Shown piece by piece: positions 48,668-56,941 of a DNA stretch of 64,000 nucleotides. The DNA is from CAVPHV01 sp963704825 (GTDB lineage: Bacteria; Actinomycetota; Acidimicrobiia; Spongiisociales; UBA5794). Made by a program: the position numbers and the translations under genes. The stretch is taken from contig CAVPHV010000017.1 of the NCBI GenBank assembly GCA_963704825.1, forward strand, positions 496,001 through 560,000, given 5' to 3'. Position 1 is the first letter of the stretch, and each line of letters starts with the position of its first letter. Under the pieces are notes generated by a model. The model searched no databases and was not told where the DNA came from. It worked only from the letters and a program-made list of their open reading frames with translations.

Positions 48668-51198
48668 GCTGGGGAATTGATCCTGAGCTCCAGGAGATGT
48701 TCTACGGCGAACTCGACGAGCGCGCCACGCGCTTGAGCGAAGGTGCCGCAGAACTTCGGGCCGGGTCCGTACCAGCCGATCGGGCCGGGGCGATGATGCG
48801 CGAGGCCCACACCATCAAAGGCACCGGGCGCGTGCTCGGGTTTGAGGCCGTTGCCCATGTTGGCGAGGTACTCGAAGACCTTTGGCGCGGCGTGCAGCGC
48901 GGCGACATCGAGATCAATGGAGATGCGACGGCTGCACTGATCAACGTGACGGCAACGCTGTCTTCGGCCGGCCGGGGTGACCCCGTCACCGGGACCCCCG
49001 AACTCGTCGATACCTTCAACTCCTTCCTCGAGGTCATCCCGATCGAAGCCACCCCACTCGCTCCCGCCGCGATCCCGGTTGACGCGGGTGAGACGGCCGG
49101 AATGGATGAACCTGCCGAAGCGGAGTCTGAAGACGAGCAGGTCGCTCCCACCGACCAGCCTCAACCCGAGGGCGCCGATGGTGACGAGCCCGTCGAGTTG
49201 GAAGCCGAGAATGCGGTGGAGCTTGCATCGCCGCCGGATGCGGGGGCGGAGGATGAGCCCGCCGGCGCGGATCGTATCGAAACACCGATCGAGGAATTGG
49301 TCGAGGAAGTGGCACCCGAGGCGGTGGCGCCCCACGACGAGGCTGCGGAAGTTGCCGAGGAACCGGCCGAGTGGCCGCTTGAAGAACCTGTGGTGGAGCC
49401 GGTCGAGGTGATGGTCGGAGAGCCAACCGAGGAACCGGTGCCGGAGCCGGTTGCGGCGGTGGCTGAAGACTCGTTCGAAGCAGTGGCGGATGCACCGGAG
49501 ACCGGACCGGAACCGCAACCCGACGTGATGACGGAGCCGCAAACCGAGCCTCCTGCGGCGCCACCTCCTGCGGGCGGCGGCGAGCAGAGCCCGGACGCCG
49601 ACACGAGTCGCGAAGGTATTCGTCACTATCGAGTCGACCTGGCCGGGCTGATGGGGGCGGTGGAGCATTGGGCCCGCACCGAGGCGGTGCCGGTGAACGT
49701 CGGGCGCCTCTACGAATTGATCAACGACGTGGCTGCCCTGCGCAAAGAGGCGCACTCGGCGGTGAGTCGAGCGATCGAGGATGGCGCCGACATTTCCGGC
49801 GCCATCGGTGGCCTGCAAGCCAGAGCTGATGCGCTGCAGTCAGACTCGCTCGGTCTCGCTGCCGTGCCGTTGACCGGCCTCACCAGCCAACTGCCCCAAC
49901 TCATCTCCTACCTCGCCAAGAAGCTCAACCGTGGCATCTCGTTTGAGATCATCGGTGACGAAGACATCGCCGTCGACAGGCAGGTGATGGATGCCATCGG
50001 CGACCCGTTGCGACAGATCGTCGTCAATGCCATCCATCATGGCATCGAGTCACGAATCGACCGCAGGAATGCCGGCAAGCCCGACGATGGCACGGTCACG
50101 GTCCGGTTCTCGCTCAAGCGGGGATCGCTCGTGATCGTCGTGACGGACGATGGCGCAGGGGTCAACTGGGACAAGGTCCGCAGCGTTGCGGCGGCGGAGG
50201 GCCGGCTCGAGCCGGAGGCCCTCGCCGATCCCGAACGGCTCCATGAACTGCTCTTTGCACCCGGATTCACGACTGGATCAGACTCGGACTTTGGCGGTGG
50301 AGGAAAGGGTCTTTCTACCGTCGAGACCATTGTCGAGTCGCTCTTCGGACGAGTCGTGCTGGAAACCCAACCCGGCGCCGGCACCGAGGTGACCGTAACG
50401 GTGCCTGCCTTCCGGGCGCTTCAGAACATCGTGCTCGTCCTCGCCGGCGGTATGGAGTGGGGGATTCCTGCCGCCGCCGTCGAGGAAGTGGTGCCGCTGG
50501 CGGACACCAACGTCGAGCGGGACGGAAGCAGGCGCTGGATCACGAGAAACGGCGAGCAGGTTCCCGTTGCTGCATTTGCTGAGATCGTCGGTCTGGAGGC
50601 GGGGAGCGATGACGACGCCTACGCCGTCATCATCAATCACCGTCTTGGAGCGGCCGCCTTCACCGTGTCGTCGGTCACCGCGACCCGTGAACTCGCCGTC
50701 AAGGAGATGGGGCGAATCATTGCCGGACCGCGCCATATCCTGGGCTCCGCCTTCCTCGGCGGCGACATGGTGCTGGTCGTTGACCCCGGCCGGTTGGTCG
50801 AACGGATGCAGCGATCGCCCGGCGAGCACCGGCCGTCGGCTCGCGTCATGGTGGTGGACGATTCCCGCGGCGCCCGCGCCGTGGTCTCTGGCGCCCTTGC
50901 GTCGAGCGGATTCTTGACCAGCGTGGCGGGCAGCGTCGCCGAGGCCCTCGAGCTGCTCGACGAGATCTCGGTCGATGCCTTGGTCGTCGACTTCTCGATG
51001 CCACAGGCCGATGGGGTTGCGCTCGTCGAAGAGGTGCGGCGCCGGGGCAACCTGGTCCCGATCATCATGCTGTCCGGCGTGGCCAACCACGAGGACCAAG
51101 AGCGAGCTCGCAAGGCGGGTGCGGACGCGTTCTTCGAGAAGGCCGACTTCCGTGAAGGCACCCTGGCCGACGCCCTCTGGAAGATGCTCGACGAGTGA
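48664..51198 (+). CDS. CheA-CheY-like hybrid histidine kinase
   Basis: The 844-residue protein combines several domains. An N-terminal Hpt domain carries the phospho-His in REAHTIKGTGR near 48. A linker of about 180 residues (about 130-310) is very rich in Glu, Pro and Ala. A CheA-type dimer/ATPase region has NAIHHGIESRID near 456, DDGAGV near 498 and the G-box GGGGKGLSTVE near 541. A CheW-like domain covers about 590-715. A receiver at about 728-844 has VDDS, D in VVDFSMPQAD and K in FEKAD. The order is that of FrzE/PilL/ChpA kinases. The start is GTG 48664. No MCP, CheW, CheR, pilus or flagellar gene is in the window, so receptor and output are unknown. Confidence 0.88.
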   Translation: MSWGIDPELQEMFYGELDERATRLSEGAAELRAGSVPADRAGAMMREAHTIKGTGRVLGFEAVAHVGEVLEDLWRGVQRGDIEINGDATAALINVTATLSSAGRGDPVTGTPELVDTFNSFLEVIPIEATPLAPAAIPVDAGETAGMDEPAEAESEDEQVAPTDQPQPEGADGDEPVELEAENAVELASPPDAGAEDEPAGADRIETPIEELVEEVAPEAVAPHDEAAEVAEEPAEWPLEEPVVEPVEVMVGEPTEEPVPEPVAAVAEDSFEAVADAPETGPEPQPDVMTEPQTEPPAAPPPAGGGEQSPDADTSREGIRHYRVDLAGLMGAVEHWARTEAVPVNVGRLYELINDVAALRKEAHSAVSRAIEDGADISGAIGGLQARADALQSDSLGLAAVPLTGLTSQLPQLISYLAKKLNRGISFEIIGDEDIAVDRQVMDAIGDPLRQIVVNAIHHGIESRIDRRNAGKPDDGTVTVRFSLKRGSLVIVVTDDGAGVNWDKVRSVAAAEGRLEPEALADPERLHELLFAPGFTTGSDSDFGGGGKGLSTVETIVESLFGRVVLETQPGAGTEVTVTVPAFRALQNIVLVLAGGMEWGIPAAAVEEVVPLADTNVERDGSRRWITRNGEQVPVAAFAEIVGLEAGSDDDAYAVIINHRLGAAAFTVSSVTATRELAVKEMGRIIAGPRHILGSAFLGGDMVLVVDPGRLVERMQRSPGEHRPSARVMVVDDSRGARAVVSGALASSGFLTSVAGSVAEALELLDEISVDALVVDFSMPQADGVALVEEVRRRGNLVPIIMLSGVANHEDQERARKAGADAFFEKADFREGTLADALWKMLDE

Positions 51199-51292
51199 GG
51201 AGGCTGTTGGACAATCGGCGTGAGCAATCGCCCTGCTGCGCAAACGCCAAGTCCGACTGATCGCAGCGATTGCGAATGGACATTGTTCGATA
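51198..51292. repeat. Imperfect hairpin element starting AGGAGGCTGTTG
   Basis: The 12-mer AGGAGGCTGTTG (51198-51209) is identical to 26116-26127. The element then forms an imperfect stem: arm GGACAAT ... GCAATCGC pairs with GCGATTGC ... ATTGTTC downstream. It lies between the hybrid kinase and pcrA and may serve as terminator. Confidence 0.5.
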
Positions 51293-51331
51293 GACGCGTA
51301 AGGGCCAATCACAATGGTGTAGTTCCCCCCG

Positions 51332-51337
51332 TATACT
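51332..51337 (+). promoter_or_regulatory. -10 box of pcrA
   Basis: TATACT, 9 nt before ATG 51347; a leader of only 0-3 nt is expected. Confidence 0.5.
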
Positions 51338-51346
51338 CCGGGTTTC

Positions 51347-53530
51347 ATGCCCGATTCTCTCTTGCTCGAAGGCCTCAACCCGGCCCAGCGTGAGGCGGTA
51401 GCGGCGACGGAGGGTCCAGTCCTGGTCGTGGCCGGTGCCGGCTCGGGGAAGACTCGCGTCTTGACCCGCCGGGTGGCGCATCTCATCCGAGACCACGATG
51501 TCTCACCGTTCGCCGTGCTGGCCATCACCTTCACCAACAAGGCGGCCGGGGAGATGAAGGAACGCGTGGCGGATCTTGTCGGACCGGTCGCTCACAACAT
51601 GTGGGTGTCGACGTTCCACAGCGCCTGCGCCCGCATCCTGCGGCGCGAAGCGCACCGTCTCGGGTATCGCTCGGCATTCTCGATCTACGACTCGGCCGAT
51701 TCGCTGCGGCTGACGACCATGTGCGTACGGGATCTCGACCTCGATCCCAAGCGATTCCCCCCGCGCAACATCAGGGCAACGATCTCGAACGCCAAGAACG
51801 AACTGATCGACTACGAGAGCTACCAGCAGCAGGGCGACGGCTTCTATCACGAGAAGGTCGCCGACGTGTATCGGCTCTACCAGCAGCGCATGGTCGAGGC
51901 CTCGGCGATGGACTTTGACGACCTGTTGATGCTCACGGTCGAGTTGTTCCAGGCGTTTCCCGATGTTCTGGCCCACTATCAGGAGCGGTTCCGCTACGTC
52001 CTGGTCGACGAGTATCAGGACACCAATCACGCCCAATACGTCCTGGTGAACTTGCTGGCTCGGCAGCATCACAACGTCTGCGTGGTGGGGGACCAGGACC
52101 AATCGGTGTACGGGTTCCGCGGAGCCGACGTGCGCAACATCGTGGCGTTCGAGAAGGACTACCCGGATGCGAAGGTGGTGATGCTCGAGCAGAACTACCG
52201 CTCAACGGAGATCATTCTCGACGCGGCGAATGCCGTCATCTCCAACAACATGGCTCGCAAGCCGAAGCGATTGTGGACCGACCTCGGCAAGGGTGAGAAC
52301 GTCATCACCTTCGAAGCCCAAGACGAGCACGACGAGGCGGCCTTCATCGCCGAAGAAGTGACCGATCTCGAAAAGGCGGGCAGGCGGCTCAGCGATATCG
52401 CCGTGTTCTACCGCACCAATGCGCAGAGCCGGGTGCTGGAAGAACTGTTCGTCAAGTTCGGGATCCCGTATCAGGTCGTTGGTGGTCTCAAGTACTACGA
52501 CCGGCGTGAGGTCAAGGATGCCCTTGCCTACCTGCGGGCCCTCGTCAATCCCGATGACACGGTGGCGTTTCGCCGCGTCGTCAACGTCCCGAAGCGATCC
52601 ATCGGCGATACCAGCGTGGGTCATGTCGACCGGTTTGCCGAGGCGGAGGGGTTGTCGTTTTGGGAGGCGTTGGCTCGATCCGACGAGAACGCTCGTCTCT
52701 CGAATCGGGCGCAGCGTTCGATCAAGGAGTTCGTGGCGCTGATCGACTACCTCGCATCACAAGCGGTGCTCGGCCCGCGGGCGGCGCTCGAGGCGATCTT
52801 GTCGGAGTCCGGCTACATGGACTGGGTACGGTCGGAGCGGACCATCGAGGCGATGGGCCGCGAGGAGAACCTCAAGGAACTGATTTCCGCCGCCGCCGAC
52901 TTCGAGGAAACCGGCCCCGTGTCCATCGGCCAGGCCGACTGGGACGAGATGGACGGGCTGCGCCGGGTCGAGCTCTTCCTCGAATCGATCAGCCTCGTGA
53001 CGGATGTCGACAGCATGGAGGACACCTCGGCGGTGACACTGATGACCCTCCACAATGCCAAAGGACTCGAGTTCCCCGTTGTGTTCATCACAGGCATGGA
53101 GGACGGCGTGTTCCCCCACATGCGGTCGTTGGGCGAACCGTTCGAACTCGAGGAGGAACGGCGGCTCTGCTACGTCGGGATCACGCGGGCGATGGAGCAG
53201 CTCTACCTGACTCGGGCGTGGAGCAGGAACCTGTGGGGTGGCACCAACTACAACCCGCCGAGCCGGTTCCTGGGCGAGATCCCGAACGAACTGGTCACGA
53301 AAGCAACCCGTGCGAAGCGCAGCTCGTCGGTGGAGCGGACGACGGTCAAGCACCCCACGGTCACCGAGAGCGATATCGGCGTCGGCGACCGCGTCCGCCA
53401 CAGCCATTGGGGCACCGGCAATGTCACCGAGATCGTCGGTGCCGGCGACCGGGCCGAGGCGTACGTCAACTTCGATGGCCAAGGAGTCAAGCGTCTCCTC
53501 CTGGCCTGGGCTCCCCTCGAACGTGTCTGA
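51347..53530 (+). CDS. pcrA: ATP-dependent DNA helicase PcrA/UvrD
   Basis: The 727-residue SF1A 3'-5' helicase acts in nucleotide excision repair and in clearing replication obstacles. Helicase motifs in order: Q motif LNPAQREAV, motif I AGAGSGKT (30-37), Ia ITFTNKAAGEM, II VDEYQDTN near 222, III GDQDQSVYGFRGAD, IV EQNYRST, V LMTLHNAKGLEFPVVF and VI EERRLCYVGITRAM. The C-terminal extension ends in a Tudor-like segment (GDRVRHSHWGTGNVTEIVG) that in PcrA contacts RNA polymerase. Length and motifs are standard. Confidence 0.97.
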   Translation: MPDSLLLEGLNPAQREAVAATEGPVLVVAGAGSGKTRVLTRRVAHLIRDHDVSPFAVLAITFTNKAAGEMKERVADLVGPVAHNMWVSTFHSACARILRREAHRLGYRSAFSIYDSADSLRLTTMCVRDLDLDPKRFPPRNIRATISNAKNELIDYESYQQQGDGFYHEKVADVYRLYQQRMVEASAMDFDDLLMLTVELFQAFPDVLAHYQERFRYVLVDEYQDTNHAQYVLVNLLARQHHNVCVVGDQDQSVYGFRGADVRNIVAFEKDYPDAKVVMLEQNYRSTEIILDAANAVISNNMARKPKRLWTDLGKGENVITFEAQDEHDEAAFIAEEVTDLEKAGRRLSDIAVFYRTNAQSRVLEELFVKFGIPYQVVGGLKYYDRREVKDALAYLRALVNPDDTVAFRRVVNVPKRSIGDTSVGHVDRFAEAEGLSFWEALARSDENARLSNRAQRSIKEFVALIDYLASQAVLGPRAALEAILSESGYMDWVRSERTIEAMGREENLKELISAAADFEETGPVSIGQADWDEMDGLRRVELFLESISLVTDVDSMEDTSAVTLMTLHNAKGLEFPVVFITGMEDGVFPHMRSLGEPFELEEERRLCYVGITRAMEQLYLTRAWSRNLWGGTNYNPPSRFLGEIPNELVTKATRAKRSSSVERTTVKHPTVTESDIGVGDRVRHSHWGTGNVTEIVGAGDRAEAYVNFDGQGVKRLLLAWAPLERV

Positions 53531-53581
53531 GGCGCGCTCGGTGTGACGGACGAGCCACCCGACTGAGCGGGCTCTTCTGAC

Positions 53582-53629
53582 ATGAGCGGGGTCTGGTGAT
53601 GCCGGGATACAGCAGACGCCCTGCCAACC
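53582..53629. repeat. 48-bp repeat, left copy of an inverted pair
   Basis: About 42 of 49 aligned positions are identical to the reverse complement of 56390-56437 (shared blocks CTGGTGATGCCGGGA and CCCTGCCAACC). It lies just upstream of the sigma factor gene. Confidence 0.7.
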
Positions 53630-53733
53630 GGGCGACACCGCGGGCGGAAACTCGAGAACTCGAAGCACGATTCGCCCTCCTCGTGTGTCCTATTTGTGAT
53701 GTAATCGAACGAGGCGTGCAGGAGAGGCCGTCG

Positions 53734-54213
53734 ATGACCGACCCGATCGAGGAGGCGCGGATCTTTGCAGACGGCTACCCGGCGCTCCGGCGGTTCGCAG
53801 CCGTGGTCGGGCCGAGCGAGTGCGATCCGGACGACCTTCTCCAGGAGTCGGTCGCTCGAGTCTTGAGACATCATCGACTCGACGAGTTGGACGAGCCCAT
53901 GGCCTACCTGCGCCGCACCGTCGTGAATCTCGCCTCGAACGAACGCCGCCACTTCGGCATCCACCGCCGGGCGCTGAGCCGGCTGGTGCCCGATTGGCGG
54001 GACCGGACCGACGACTACCCGTCCGACCTCGGTGATCTCGAGCATCTCTCGGCGGCGGAGCGAGCCGTGCTCTACCTGAGCGAAGTGGAAGGTTATCGGT
54101 TCGCTGAGATCGGTCGCCTGCTCGGCTGTAGCGAGGCCGCAGCCCGGAAACGGGCGATGAACGGCCGCCGCCACCTGTATGCGGCATTGACCGAGGAGGC
54201 GGCCCGTGGCTGA
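53734..54213 (+). CDS. ECF-type RNA polymerase sigma factor
   Basis: The 159-residue sigma-70 family protein has region 2 (about 12-75; DPDDLLQESVARVLRHHR ... YLRRTVVNLASNERR) and region 4 (about 105-150; LSAAERAVLYLSEVEGYRFA ... GCSEAAARKRAMNGRR). Regions 1 and 3 are missing, as in ECF factors. ATG 53734 follows AGGAGAGG by 6 nt; the frame is open to 53596 but reads the spacer repeat. It overlaps the next gene by 8 nt. The neighbour is membrane-bound and likely controls it, although no classical anti-sigma domain is visible there. Confidence 0.9.
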   Translation: MTDPIEEARIFADGYPALRRFAAVVGPSECDPDDLLQESVARVLRHHRLDELDEPMAYLRRTVVNLASNERRHFGIHRRALSRLVPDWRDRTDDYPSDLGDLEHLSAAERAVLYLSEVEGYRFAEIGRLLGCSEAAARKRAMNGRRHLYAALTEEAARG

Positions 54214-55393
54214 GGAGCTGACCAGGGAGCTGGTGCGTCGGGCGGAGCGGGGCAGCCCGCGCGGAGCGGCCGTGGTGTTGGCTGAGGCGCAGCGGCGGGT
54301 CGCCACCGACGGGGAGAGGCGTCCCCTGTTGCGCAGCGGCCCGGCGTATGCCGTTGCCGCCGCTGCGGTCACGCTCATCGTCGTCGGCGGTGTCCTGCAG
54401 GCCACCCGACTGCTGGTTACCGACACATCGCCGATTGCAGCGATCCCCGCAACCGCCCCGCTGTCCTCGACGACGGCTGCAACGACGGCCGCTCCGACAA
54501 CGACAGCCGAGTTGTTGACGTTCACGGGCCACACCGAGGGGGTGTCGGCGGTTGCGTGGAGCCTTGACGGCACCCACCTGGCCACCGCCAGCAGGGCTAT
54601 CGAAGGCAGCGACGGCATCGCGAAGGTCTGGAACGCCGCCACCGGCGACGAACTGCTCTCCTTTCACTTGGGGAACTCCGAAACGGTGAGAGTATCGATG
54701 ACCTACAGCCCCGATGGCACCCGCCTGGCCATCGTGGGGCCAGGAGCGGAGGTCTACGATGCTGCCACCGGCGACGAACTCCTCGGCCTGATCAGCGGTG
54801 GGTTCGTGGCATACAGCCCTGACGGCTCCCGCATCGCGGTCGGCGGTGCCTGGGGGTGGGCCGCGGTGCTCGACGCAGCCACTGGTGACGAACAGTTCAC
54901 ACTGCCGAAGTGCGCTTCCCCTTATTCCTGGGCGTGGGAGGCGGCGTGGAGCCCTGACGGCACCCGCATCGCCAGAACCTGCATGGCGAGCATCAAGGTC
55001 TCGGACGTCACCACCGGCGACGAACTGCTCACGATCCAGAGTCCTTTCAAGGTGACGGACGTGGCGTGGAGCCCCGACGGCACCCGGATCGCCACCGCCA
55101 GCCCCAACAGGTGGATTGCCGAGGTCTGGGACGCCACCACCGGCAACGAGTTGGTCACCCTCACCGGCCACACCGGCGAAGTGTGGGTGGTCGCGTGGAG
55201 CCCCGACGGCAAACGGATCGCCACCGCCAGCCACGACGGGACTGCGAAGATCTGGGACGCGGACTCGGGCGACGAACTGGCCAGCCTCACCGGCCACACG
55301 GCCGAGGTCACGGACGTGGCGTGGAGCCCTGACGGCACCCGGATCGCCACCGCCAGCGAAGACGGGACCGCCACTATCTGGAAGGTGGACTGA
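54206..55393 (+). CDS. Membrane-anchored seven-bladed WD40 protein, putative sigma-factor partner
   Basis: The 395-residue protein has a roughly 45-residue Arg-rich cytoplasmic N-terminus (ELTRELVRRAERG), one membrane helix (about 47-70; YAVAAAAVTLIVVGGVL) and a Thr/Ala-rich linker. Seven WD40-type blades follow, each ending near a GDE or GNE turn with repeated AWSPDGTRIATAS strands; the propeller should face outside. GTG 54206 overlaps the ECF sigma stop by 8 nt. There is no HxxxCxxC zinc anti-sigma domain. The short N-terminus may hold the sigma factor, with the propeller as sensor. This is inferred from gene order only. The last three blades are very alike at DNA level. Confidence 0.82.
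   Translation: MAEELTRELVRRAERGSPRGAAVVLAEAQRRVATDGERRPLLRSGPAYAVAAAAVTLIVVGGVLQATRLLVTDTSPIAAIPATAPLSSTTAATTAAPTTTAELLTFTGHTEGVSAVAWSLDGTHLATASRAIEGSDGIAKVWNAATGDELLSFHLGNSETVRVSMTYSPDGTRLAIVGPGAEVYDAATGDELLGLISGGFVAYSPDGSRIAVGGAWGWAAVLDAATGDEQFTLPKCASPYSWAWEAAWSPDGTRIARTCMASIKVSDVTTGDELLTIQSPFKVTDVAWSPDGTRIATASPNRWIAEVWDATTGNELVTLTGHTGEVWVVAWSPDGKRIATASHDGTAKIWDADSGDELASLTGHTAEVTDVAWSPDGTRIATASEDGTATIWKVD
55064..55357. repeat. Three near-identical 39-nt blocks in the WD40 gene
   Basis: Blocks at 55064-55102, 55193-55231 and 55319-55357 (GCGTGGAGCCC...CCACCGCCAGC) differ at only a few bases. They are spaced 129 and 126 nt apart, i.e. one propeller blade. Blades 5-7 probably arose by recent duplication. 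Confidence 0.8.
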
Positions 55394-55425
55394 GGGCCAC
55401 CTACACCGGGACAAGGAGGAGCGAG

Positions 55426-56052
55426 ATGCTCACCCAGGAACCCACAGAAACCCGGCTGTGCACTCACCGGCGCCGCTCGAGCCCAGCCTCTCGACCTCAT
55501 GGAGATCACCGGACGATGATTCGCCCCCTTGCCACCCTCATCCTCCTGGTGTCGCTCTCGTCGGCTTGCGGGTCGTCGGCATCCGAGCCAACGACCACCA
55601 CCCCAGCTGCTCCGACGACGACGTCCGGTCCGACAAGGGATGCGGCCCCTTTCCACGCCATACCCGCCGACGCAGTGGTGGTCTCCGGTAGTGCCACATG
55701 CGACTTCTCGGATGAGGGCGTCAACCCGGAGGGAGGAACCGGTTTCCTCGTGGTATGCAAACTCGACATGTCCGACCCGAGGGTCAGTGGTACCGAACGA
55801 CACGATCGTCTCCGCTTCTTCGACGGAGGGCCGGTTGGCGACGTATGGGTGGCGGAGGAGGCCGTCATCACCAATGCCGAAGGCACCTGGCGTGGTTCTG
55901 TCCAGGCCGCGGATGACTCGATACCCTCCGGCGAGGCCCACTACGTCGGTGAGGGCGCCTACGAGGGTCTCGTATTCCACTACTACTTCGGTGGCGACCG
56001 TGGCGGCGCGGAGGTATCCGACGTGCGCGGATGGATCTCGGGCGGCGGGTGA
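55426..56052 (+). CDS. Putative lipoprotein of the sigma/WD40 operon
   Basis: The frame starts at ATG 55426 behind a very strong Shine-Dalgarno (AAGGAGG, 7 nt), 32 nt after the WD40 gene. A lipoprotein signal (MIRPLATLILLVSL, lipobox SSAC) begins only at ATG 55516. So either the protein has a 30-residue N-terminal extension or translation starts internally. The mature part has a Thr/Pro linker, two Cys (ATCDFSD, VVCKLD) and GEAHYVGEGAYEGLVFHYYF, reminiscent of small secreted barrels. From 55516, ATGA overlaps a 7-codon ORF (55499-55519). Function unknown; likely part of the sigma-factor regulon. Confidence 0.68.
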   Translation: MLTQEPTETRLCTHRRRSSPASRPHGDHRTMIRPLATLILLVSLSSACGSSASEPTTTTPAAPTTTSGPTRDAAPFHAIPADAVVVSGSATCDFSDEGVNPEGGTGFLVVCKLDMSDPRVSGTERHDRLRFFDGGPVGDVWVAEEAVITNAEGTWRGSVQAADDSIPSGEAHYVGEGAYEGLVFHYYFGGDRGGAEVSDVRGWISGGG

Positions 56053-56450
56053 GGCCACCCAGGGGCGAAGTCGCATCGGCCGGCAATGCCGACTGCGGTG
56101 ACGGGGCGGCTCGGGAGGCCATCGGTCGAGGGTCGCGAGCGTCCGCCGCATCGTGGTTGAAGCCAAGTCATACCGTCTCTCACAGCTGCGCCACCGTGCT
56201 CAGTTCCCGGGTCGATGACGAGGGAGCCGTCGACGCAACTCATGAGTGATCAGTGCGCCGGGCCACCACGCGGACGGGAAATCAAGAAACCGAAGGCACC
56301 CTACAACGAGTCACCCTGCACCAGGAGAGCGCTCGGATTGGATGCTTCTCCGCAGGGGCTCTCGCGTCTGACGGCGTGAGACACCGTCAGGTTGGCAGGG
56401 AGTCTGTTGTCGTCCCGGCATCACCAGCCCCTCTCATTGCGAAGCGCCAC
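56053..56450. other. 410-nt gap (56053-56462) without a convincing gene
   Basis: Open frames here are short, overlap in several frames and lack Shine-Dalgarno sites. The gap contains a small hairpin CTGACGG / CCGTCAG (56368-56390), the right copy of the 48-bp inverted repeat and the -10 box of the mutase-subunit gene. Nothing else is recognised. Confidence 0.6.
56390..56437. repeat. 48-bp repeat, right copy of an inverted pair
   Basis: Reverse-complement counterpart of 53582-53629. Together the two copies bracket the sigma-WD40-lipoprotein operon, about 2.86 kb end to end. Confidence 0.7.
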
Positions 56451-56456
56451 TAATCT
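56451..56456 (+). promoter_or_regulatory. -10 box of the mutase-subunit gene (leaderless)
   Basis: TAATCT, 6 nt before ATG 56463. Confidence 0.5.
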
Positions 56457-56462
56457 GCGCGT

Positions 56463-56855
56463 ATGCCGCCGCGCATTCTCATCGCCAAGCCGGGCCTCGA
56501 CGGCCACGACCGGGGGGCCAAGGTTGTCGCCCGCGCGCTGCGCGATGCGGGGTGTGAGGTCATCTACTCGGGGTTGCACCAGACGCCGGCGCAGATCGTC
56601 GAGACAGCCATCCAGGAAGATGTCGACGGCATCGGGCTCTCGGTGCTCTCCGGGGCGCACATGACGCTGTTCCCGCGAGTGGTCGAACTGCTCCGAGAAC
56701 GCGACGCCGGCGACATCGTGGTGTTTGGCGGGGGCATCATCCCCGACGACGACATCGTGGAACTCAAAGAAGCCGGCCTCGCCGAGATCTTCACCCCGGG
56801 CACCCCACTCACGACGATTTCGGCCTGGGTCGACGACAACCTTCGGGACGACTGA
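56463..56855 (+). CDS. Methylmalonyl-CoA mutase small (B12-binding) subunit
   Basis: The 130-residue cobalamin-binding domain has the base-off signature [12 protein letters not shown] near 10-21 (DxHxxG), the SVLSGAH strand and GGGIIPDDD. In the split mutase of archaea and some bacteria this domain pairs with a separate catalytic subunit to interconvert methylmalonyl-CoA and succinyl-CoA; no such subunit is in the window. Its place directly before sucCD links it to succinyl-CoA. Other split mutases (ethylmalonyl- or 2-hydroxyisobutyryl-CoA) use a similar subunit. The start is leaderless. Confidence 0.88.
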   Translation: MPPRILIAKPGLDGHDRGAKVVARALRDAGCEVIYSGLHQTPAQIVETAIQEDVDGIGLSVLSGAHMTLFPRVVELLRERDAGDIVVFGGGIIPDDDIVELKEAGLAEIFTPGTPLTTISAWVDDNLRDD

Positions 56856-56941
56856 GGGTCTCCCGAATCACAAGACAGCGCCGGGGATCGCCGCGGGACG
56901 GATTCCGGTCGGAACGCTCCCGCAATGAGGAGGTCCGTCCG

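Noticed and set aside
53690..55414. 574-codon minus-strand frame
   Set aside because: Antisense to the sigma and WD40 genes; its repeats only mirror the WD40 blades.
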